64,000 nucleotides of DNA. Source: Novosphingopyxis baekryungensis DSM 16222. GTDB lineage: Bacteria; Pseudomonadota; Alphaproteobacteria; Sphingomonadales; Sphingomonadaceae. Made by a program: the position numbers and the translations under genes. The stretch spans positions 406,241 to 470,240 of the forward strand of contig NZ_ATUR01000004.1 of assembly GCF_000420305.1 (NCBI RefSeq), in the 5' to 3' direction. Positions 58,780 to 64,000 of this stretch are shown piece after piece (the first letter of the stretch is position 1; the number at the start of each line of letters is the position of its first letter). The notes under the pieces are model-generated. The model had not been told where the DNA came from. It saw only the letters and a list, made by a program, of their open reading frames with translations, and did no database searches.

Positions 58780-59951
58780 CACGCCTTCTCCGCCAGCCAC
58801 TCGGTGAAGCTCCTCAGCTCCACCTGTGGTGCAACCGCTTCGAAGAGCCTCTGCTCCTCTCGACTGAGCGGAGGATCAGGGTACACCATCATCGGGTCCC
58901 CTGCCATCCCGGACTTCGGAAGCGCGGCCAGGGAGATGAGTTCGGGCGGCCGCGGGATGAACGTGACCCCGGGGTCGCTCACACCGGTCACCTCGATCCG
59001 GCACTTCCACAGGAAGTCCCGCAGCACCTCGTCGAGGATCCGCCCGATGACATCGTCCAGGCGGTCCATGCCCACCGGATCCATGCGGACGATCGGGACA
59101 TTCCCGAGATACGGAAATCCCCGCTCGTCACGGTCCCCGATGCAGTTCGCCACGATGAGCGGCACATTGTGGCGCTTCGCCTCTATGATCTCGCGACGGC
59201 ACCACTCCCGCGATGAGAAGCTGTCCGTATGAATGGCGACGACCGCGCTCTGTCGCACCCTGTTTAGGAGCACCCTGTCGAAGGGAACGCCGGCGGGGAT
59301 GTCATTGACATCGAAGAACGACGAAAGACCCTTCCCATCGTGGAGGTGGCCCCGGAGCGCCTTGGCGATCGCTTCACCATTACCGGCGTGCTTGGAGTGG
59401 CTGAGGAAGATCGTCACCTTTTCGAGGTAGGCGTTGAGCGCCTCCTCGCTGTCGTCACCGTGCTCCAGCCGTACTAGGTAGTGGCGAAGCATCCGACACA
59501 GCTCGAGCGTGAGCTCGGCAATGAGTCTAGATGTCCTGGCCTCGGCCGAACCCGTGAACTTGTCGCAGCGGATGGCCTGCTCACTCGTCAGCGCCGTCGC
59601 CTGATGCTCGAAGGCAACGGGTAGCACCCGCATACGCAGACCCCGCGCTTCGGCTTCTCTGGACAGGCCCTCGACATAGCCACGCCATTCCGGATCGCCG
59701 ACCATGTGCTCGTCACCGAGAACGATCACCGCAGTCGTCTCCGCGCTTTCGGGATCGATGGGCAGTGGGGACGGCTCGCCCGGTGCGGCCTCAGAGCGGA
59801 AGAGAACGCTCAGCCCCGTTCCTCCGGCAACGCTGTCGAACAATTCCCTTCTGAAGTGCGACATCAGCGTCTTAGCCATCGCATCTCCGGCAGTAAACGA
59901 AGGGTGCCAAGCCACGTAGAGTGCGAGCAGCGGTCGTGTGGGAACTGTCAT
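58779..59951 (-). CDS. TIR domain protein 5, partner of SLOG-like gene
   Basis: 390 residues. The C-terminal TIR starts at VTIFLSHSKHAGNGEAIAKA (179-198). The BB-loop-like part is FFDVNDIPAGVPFD, and candidate catalytic Glu254 is in EWCRREIIEAKR. The N-terminal 160 residues (LLALYVAWHPSFTAGDAMAK, TTAVIVLGDEHMVGD) look like another alpha/beta sensor domain, perhaps a second degenerate TIR-like fold. The start at 59951 is chosen over 59987. It is translationally coupled to the SLOG-like gene. Confidence 0.84.
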   Translation of the reverse strand: MTVPTRPLLALYVAWHPSFTAGDAMAKTLMSHFRRELFDSVAGGTGLSVLFRSEAAPGEPSPLPIDPESAETTAVIVLGDEHMVGDPEWRGYVEGLSREAEARGLRMRVLPVAFEHQATALTSEQAIRCDKFTGSAEARTSRLIAELTLELCRMLRHYLVRLEHGDDSEEALNAYLEKVTIFLSHSKHAGNGEAIAKALRGHLHDGKGLSSFFDVNDIPAGVPFDRVLLNRVRQSAVVAIHTDSFSSREWCRREIIEAKRHNVPLIVANCIGDRDERGFPYLGNVPIVRMDPVGMDRLDDVIGRILDEVLRDFLWKCRIEVTGVSDPGVTFIPRPPELISLAALPKSGMAGDPMMVYPDPPLSREEQRLFEAVAPQVELRSFTEWLAEKA

Positions 59952-60517
59952 CGCAAAGTGACTAGCTCGGATCGACAAAGTCATCAATCACGAGATTGGG
60001 CCGGTTACGAACCGCGCTTCGATGCCGGAACCGCATCTCAAGAAAAATCTTCAAATGTTATGAGAAATTTTCAGGCTCGTCCGCGAGGGGAAACGAGCCA
60101 GCCCGGCTGCTACCGACCCAGTGCGCCGAAAAGCTGGTGTTGAGAAATTCGCGCCGCTGTCCTGACAGCTTGCAGCATGATGAGACCGAAACTGGATCCA
60201 GCTCAGCGCGGCCGATTGATGAAGCAGCGGGGACGGCGGGAAAGTCCATATCTTGAACACTCGACCGAGGCCTGAACGAATGGCGGCTTTTCGGCAAACG
60301 CTGTGCCGTCCCGAATGGCCGAAATTAGGGCGCCTTGCAGACAAGCAGGAACTGGGCCGACAGGAGACTGTCCGCTTCCAGCTTCGGAACCGGCGGAAGC
60401 AGACGTTCGCAATTGAGACAGATGGTTGTCATTGGTCGTAAATTAGAGCCTGTCCTTAAATCTTAGCAATTCATGCATAGATCCGGGCCCAAGCATACGA
60501 TCAAAGGCAGAGTCATC
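59952..60517. other. Intergenic region with second repeat copy
   Basis: No gene is seen in 566 bp. It includes the second copy of the dispersed repeat (60323-60376) and forms the right border of the TIR cluster. Confidence 0.45.
60323..60376 (+). repeat. Dispersed intergenic repeat, copy 2
   Basis: Matches 50776-50829 at 43 of 54 ungapped positions by hand alignment, in the same orientation. The two copies flank the hydrolase and TIR cluster. Confidence 0.6.
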
Positions 60518-61423
60518 ATGAGCCACATCGCAGCCATTGCCGCCGCCGCATTTTGCACACTCGCGCTGGGGGGTTGTCAGCCAACCGATCAGTCCGATTC
60601 GGAGGGCGCGACCGCTGCATCCGCGACAACGGCTTCCGACGCTCAGAACAACGCTACCGGCGGCACCCCCACTGAGGCCGACGCTTCCTTGAAGCGCAAT
60701 GCCTCCAGCACCGCCGCGCCAGGCACGATCCCGCTCACACCGGGCGTCTACGTAGTCGATGGGACAAGCTGCGAGAACCCTGCCAACGCTGCCTGGCGGG
60801 TCTGGGACGGCCAAGGCTTGTCGGGTTCGAGCACACGTGCCTGCCGCGCCGAGGTGCTCTCACGTTCGGGTAACACTTACCGCCTGCGCAATTCATGCCA
60901 AAACACCTACGATAGCTCGCGCACCGACGAGACGCTGGCGATCACCATTACCGACCAGGTGCACTTCACAACCGAAGGCGTTGAATTTGCCTCCTGCTCG
61001 ACCGCGCAGGTGCCCGCCGCGCTGCGCAGACGGTTGACTGGTGAAGGCGAAAGCGCCGCATCCACCGGACAGACACAGTCGAGGGTCACGGCGGACACGC
61101 CGATCAATTCGGAGAACTACGCGCAGGTGATGGAGGCGCGCTCGCGCGAATACGACCGGCTTGAATACAAGCCGGTCACGCTCAACGGCTTTGAGTGCGG
61201 CGACAATTGCTATCTCGAACTGACCGAAGGCATAGAGGGCGCGGCGCCGCGCACGGTGCTGTGCACCGCGCGGCAATGCGCCGACTGGCAGGCCGTCGGA
61301 CGCCTGCCGACCGGCCTGCGCAATACCGGCGCAAGAGTGAAGTTCGGCCGCGCGAACCAAGTTGACGGATCGGGCACGGTGATGGCGCGGGGCGTCGAAG
61401 CCGTAGTCGACCTGAAACTCTGA
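60518..61423 (+). CDS. Predicted lipoprotein, Thr/Ala/Ser-rich N-terminus
   Basis: 301 residues. The signal sequence ends in a lipobox LGGC (Cys20), so it is likely a lipoprotein. A disordered Ala/Thr/Ser region follows to about residue 55. The rest may be two small Cys-containing domains (GVYVVDGTSCENPANAAWRV; LNGFECGDNCYLELTEG), suggesting disulfides in the periplasm. No known family. It shares the GVY/Cys-rich style with the 61861 lipoprotein. Confidence 0.72.
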   Translation: MSHIAAIAAAAFCTLALGGCQPTDQSDSEGATAASATTASDAQNNATGGTPTEADASLKRNASSTAAPGTIPLTPGVYVVDGTSCENPANAAWRVWDGQGLSGSSTRACRAEVLSRSGNTYRLRNSCQNTYDSSRTDETLAITITDQVHFTTEGVEFASCSTAQVPAALRRRLTGEGESAASTGQTQSRVTADTPINSENYAQVMEARSREYDRLEYKPVTLNGFECGDNCYLELTEGIEGAAPRTVLCTARQCADWQAVGRLPTGLRNTGARVKFGRANQVDGSGTVMARGVEAVVDLKL

Positions 61424-61537
61424 CTGCTAATTTAAACCTTCATAACCGACGACGTTGATCGACGATCCAAATCGCACAACCGGTCTGTAATCGCGACGAA
61501 ATTTGAAGGTTTTGGACAGAAATGCTAAATCGTTGAT

Positions 61538-61720
61538 ATGGTTGATGAAAACGAACTTAAGAAACCCGGAGCCAATGCCGCGCTGGTCGTCATCGGTCTG
61601 ACGATGGCGGCCTTAGCAAACACCCTAGATCTGCCCGCACCGGGTCAACTCGTTCTAGGGATTGGGGCGGTCGGAATACTTTTGTGGACATTTGTTCGGT
61701 TGGCTCGAGAGCAGAATTGA
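61538..61720 (+). CDS. Small predicted membrane protein
   Basis: 60 residues with two hydrophobic stretches (AALVVIGLTMAALANTL and LVLGIGAVGILLWTFV) around a short Pro-containing turn. The ends are charged (MVDENELKKP; RLAREQN). No family is recognised and the ribosome-binding site is weak. It lies between two lipoprotein genes on the same strand. Confidence 0.5.
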   Translation: MVDENELKKPGANAALVVIGLTMAALANTLDLPAPGQLVLGIGAVGILLWTFVRLAREQN

Positions 61721-61860
61721 GCCGAATTCGAAGAGGCAATTGAATCCTGCTTTCTTAACTCCACGATTGTCGGTTTGTCGCTGGCGTGCTCAGCCTAAAC
61801 AACGGCCTGCGCGGCTCGCCCGCTGCGGCAGTCGGAACTACACTCTAGAGAGAAAGAAAG

Positions 61861-62772
61861 ATGAAAATCCACAATAAACAGTTGATGCCGACTCTTGCTC
61901 TCGCTTTTGCTCTCGCCGCGTGTTCGTCCGCGGAGAACGAAGCAGAAGAACTTGCAGAAACAGCGGACAAAGCTGTCGCCCAAGCGGAAACCGGCGAGAT
62001 GTTCGCGGACGCGGGGGATTTCTCCGCTTCAGACGATACGAGCGCCGATCGTGATATCGACATGCTTGCGAGTCGAAGTGGCCAGAGCAATTCCGGCGGT
62101 TCCACCGGTGCGCGCGATTTGGCGCGCATTCCGGCCGCGTTCCGCGGCACTTGGGCGATCACCGCCGGCGACTGCGCGGCGCGCAATCACAGCCGCTTCA
62201 CTGTTGCCGGCACCGGGGTGTATTTCTTCGAGGGCGGCGGCAAAGCGCGTGAAATCCGTCGCAATGGAAGTGCGCTGGCCCTTACATATCTCGAAACTAA
62301 CGAATCGCTCGGCCCAGAGCCCAAGGCGGTCTATTTTGCCAGCCTCGACGAAGGTGGCGCGATGCGGGTGAAAATGGGCGACGGGCAAAGCGTTCGCTAC
62401 ACGCGTTGCACCAATACATCGGTCGGAAGCTCCGATGACAATCGAGCCGAAACCGGCGCGATCAGAACGGTGCCAGTGCGCTTCCAAGGTCTTTACGCCC
62501 TCGATGAAAGGGCTTGCGCCGAAGACTACAACTACGCGCCAGCCTTCCAGAACGTGACCGTCCAGTCCGATCGGGTTTCGTTTTTCGAGACCGGGGGGCC
62601 TGTCACCGATGTGAACGTGAATGGAGATAATGTTGCGATCACTCTACGTGAACGCGTGGGGGATTCTGTGAGCACCCGTGCCATCTTCCTGCGCCTGAAT
62701 GGCGACGGCACCGCCCGCTACCGCGCCGGATCGGACGAACCGGTGGAAAGCTACGTGCGCTGCGGCGGGTGA
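61861..62772 (+). CDS. Predicted lipoprotein with two tandem similar domains
   Basis: 303 residues. A lipobox LAAC gives Cys21. A Glu/Ala/Asp-rich linker follows to about residue 90. Two similar halves then occur: IPAAFRGTWAITAGDCAARN to SVRYTRC, and VPVRFQGLYALDERACAEDY to ESYVRCGG. Each has an early Cys, a FFE(G/T)GG motif and a terminal Arg-Cys. This suggests an internal duplication of a small periplasmic beta-domain. The AGAGAGAAAG ribosome-binding site is good. Function unknown. Confidence 0.75.
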   Translation: MKIHNKQLMPTLALAFALAACSSAENEAEELAETADKAVAQAETGEMFADAGDFSASDDTSADRDIDMLASRSGQSNSGGSTGARDLARIPAAFRGTWAITAGDCAARNHSRFTVAGTGVYFFEGGGKAREIRRNGSALALTYLETNESLGPEPKAVYFASLDEGGAMRVKMGDGQSVRYTRCTNTSVGSSDDNRAETGAIRTVPVRFQGLYALDERACAEDYNYAPAFQNVTVQSDRVSFFETGGPVTDVNVNGDNVAITLRERVGDSVSTRAIFLRLNGDGTARYRAGSDEPVESYVRCGG

Positions 62773-63304
62773 CGAGACGACAAGATCGTTCGCGCTTCTT
62801 ATGTAATCGATAATTATTCTGAGAAATAGCTTCTTACACTTCGGAGATAACCGTTGTCAGATGCCGCTCTTGAAAATGTGCCACCTTTCGATAGTGCTGA
62901 GTGTCTGCTGTCACCAAATTCGATGGGTCGTGGCGCCGGATATCGGGGTGCGCGCCTCGTCCAGTGCTTCTATTTCAGAGAAGAGCTTTAAGCGCGACAT
63001 AAAATCATAGGCGATAATCTTCTAAGAACTGACCATCGTCTATCCAAATATCTCAGCACTACCAAAAACGCCACGTTCTCTAGATGGGGGATATCCCTAC
63101 TTAATTCGCAAAAGCGGACAGCCGGCAACCAAACCGCATTTCGGATATTCGGAACCTTTCCCAATGCCACGGAAGCGGAAACCACGGTGGTCTAGGGACT
63201 ATGTCCGCTTTCGGGCGCCGAAAATGGTTGAACCTATGACTGACATTGGGGCGCGAAGCTGCCGTTAACGCGATGAGAAGATCACACATATATCACCGCT
63301 CCTA
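62773..63304. other. Intergenic region, no gene seen
   Basis: 532 bp, fairly AT-rich at the left, with no recognisable gene. It contains a TGTCCGCTTTCGGGCG stretch near 63200 that shares the GTCCGCT word with the two dispersed repeats, but the similarity is too short to call a third copy. Confidence 0.4.
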
Positions 63305-64000
63305 TGATAACCGAAACGTCCTTCGTGCTTGGTAACTGGTCGGTTTATGACGGCAGACTAGACCTAGCTTCCACTGGCCGCGTCTCTCTGGTTGAAGCGT
63401 TCGCAAACGTGGTGCGTTGTCGGCTTGAGATCGAACCGCATGAACTATCATTGATATTCGCCGCGCCGTCCGACGACGCAGAGAATGATTGTCTGAAAGA
63501 TTTGGTAGCGCTTCAGAGCCAGTATTTCATCGACGATTTTCTGTCGGGGATGATGACATCATTTACACGTCCCTTTGGCGGCGGAGAAGTTGTTCCCATG
63601 CCGGCACGCATGTGGGAGCTGGACAATTGCCTGCCGCGCTTCGCAACCGGAGCATTGAACCTCGAACACTGGGCTGACAGCGATGCTGATCCGACACACC
63701 ATATCTTCGTCGACAAGCAACATTTCGAGGAGCTGTTGATGAGCTTACCAACCGACGACACATTGTCCGATTATCAGCTGCGATGCATTTTCGATCCTCG
63801 CCATGTTCTTATGCAGCGTAAGCAACACAAGCAAAATGAGCAGTTCGTTGGGGCACCGTCTCCAATTGCAGACGGCTCAGGCGTACTGCCGATCCGGTCC
63901 AACCTTCAAGATCGTCTGATCGGATTGGAAAAGGTCAAAGAGCTTTCCGGATTCGGTCGATCCAAAATCTACGCGATGATGTCGGACGGCCATTTCCCAA
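63305..64000 (+). CDS. Protein with C-terminal AlpA-like helix-turn-helix, partial
   Basis: About 232 residues are visible before the window end cuts the gene. The first 180 residues are not recognised (YDGRLDLASTGRVSLVEAFA). The last visible part, DRLIGLEKVKELSGFGRSKI then YAMMSDGHFP, is the AlpA-type (MerR-like) helix-turn-helix of element excisionases and regulators, usually found next to a tyrosine integrase. The N-terminal extension is unusual for AlpA, which is normally 60-90 residues. Confidence 0.72.

Noticed and set aside
52319..59951. Classical Thoeris (ThsA plus ThsB)
   Set aside because: ThsB-like proteins are present, but no SIR2 domain or membrane-effector ThsA was found; the SLOG-like protein stands alone.

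Overview
The window looks like an alphaproteobacterium of the Sphingomonadales or Erythrobacteraceae type. The evidence is a GC-rich sequence, a COQ9-family ubiquinone protein, homogentisate catabolism, FeoAB, a Gly-rich SSB tail, and large TonB-dependent receptors next to uronate-catabolic genes. The taxon is inferred from gene content and style, not from a marker gene.

Positions 1 to about 23.8 kb look like ordinary chromosome. This part holds a flavin disulfide reductase (cut by the window start), an MFS exporter, ssb, feoAB, an old yellow enzyme, COQ9, a HAD dehalogenase, a CoA-transferase/acyl-CoA ligase pair, and fahA-hmgA. A glycan block follows: a two-domain sucrose-phosphate-synthase-like protein, three glycosyltransferases, a Crp-type regulator and a sulfotransferase. 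The block ends with a YadA-type adhesin split by a frameshift at a run of six G.

At 23,884-23,908 lies the 3' end of a tRNA gene (minus strand, CCA included) with no 5' half. This is the signature of an attachment site, and everything to its right appears to be an integrated mobilizable island. The right end is not reached; the last gene, cut by the window end, carries an AlpA-like helix-turn-helix of the kind found near integrases. The island has four modules. (1) 24.2-27.2 kb: decayed regulator, a soluble triple-PAS chemotaxis protein and a dead IS5-type transposase. (2) 27.3-40.4 kb: a uronate-polysaccharide utilization locus with two lyase-like enzymes, a TonB receptor, a TRAP transporter, isomerase, dehydrogenase, KDG kinase and a LacI regulator; three copies of a palindrome-like operator (half site TGACACCGGT) sit at both of its control regions. 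(3) 41.4-50.5 kb: mobilization and DNA-processing genes: adenine methyltransferase, RHH accessory protein, relaxase with HxDxxNxHxH motif, two exonucleases and unknown genes, with a candidate oriT at 43.3 kb. (4) 52.3-60.0 kb: a dense cluster of five TIR or TIR-like proteins, each keeping the candidate catalytic Glu, with a SLOG-like protein, an Nmad2-like protein, a protein resembling the helical domain of 5-hmdU DNA kinase, and a MazG pyrophosphohydrolase. Two predicted lipoproteins and a small membrane protein follow.

Module 4 is the best candidate for an undescribed system. It looks like a Thoeris-like, NAD-based anti-phage cluster combined with enzymes that handle or sense modified nucleotides, arranged as five alternating-strand units. 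This is inference from domain recognition and gene neighbourhood; no searches were run.
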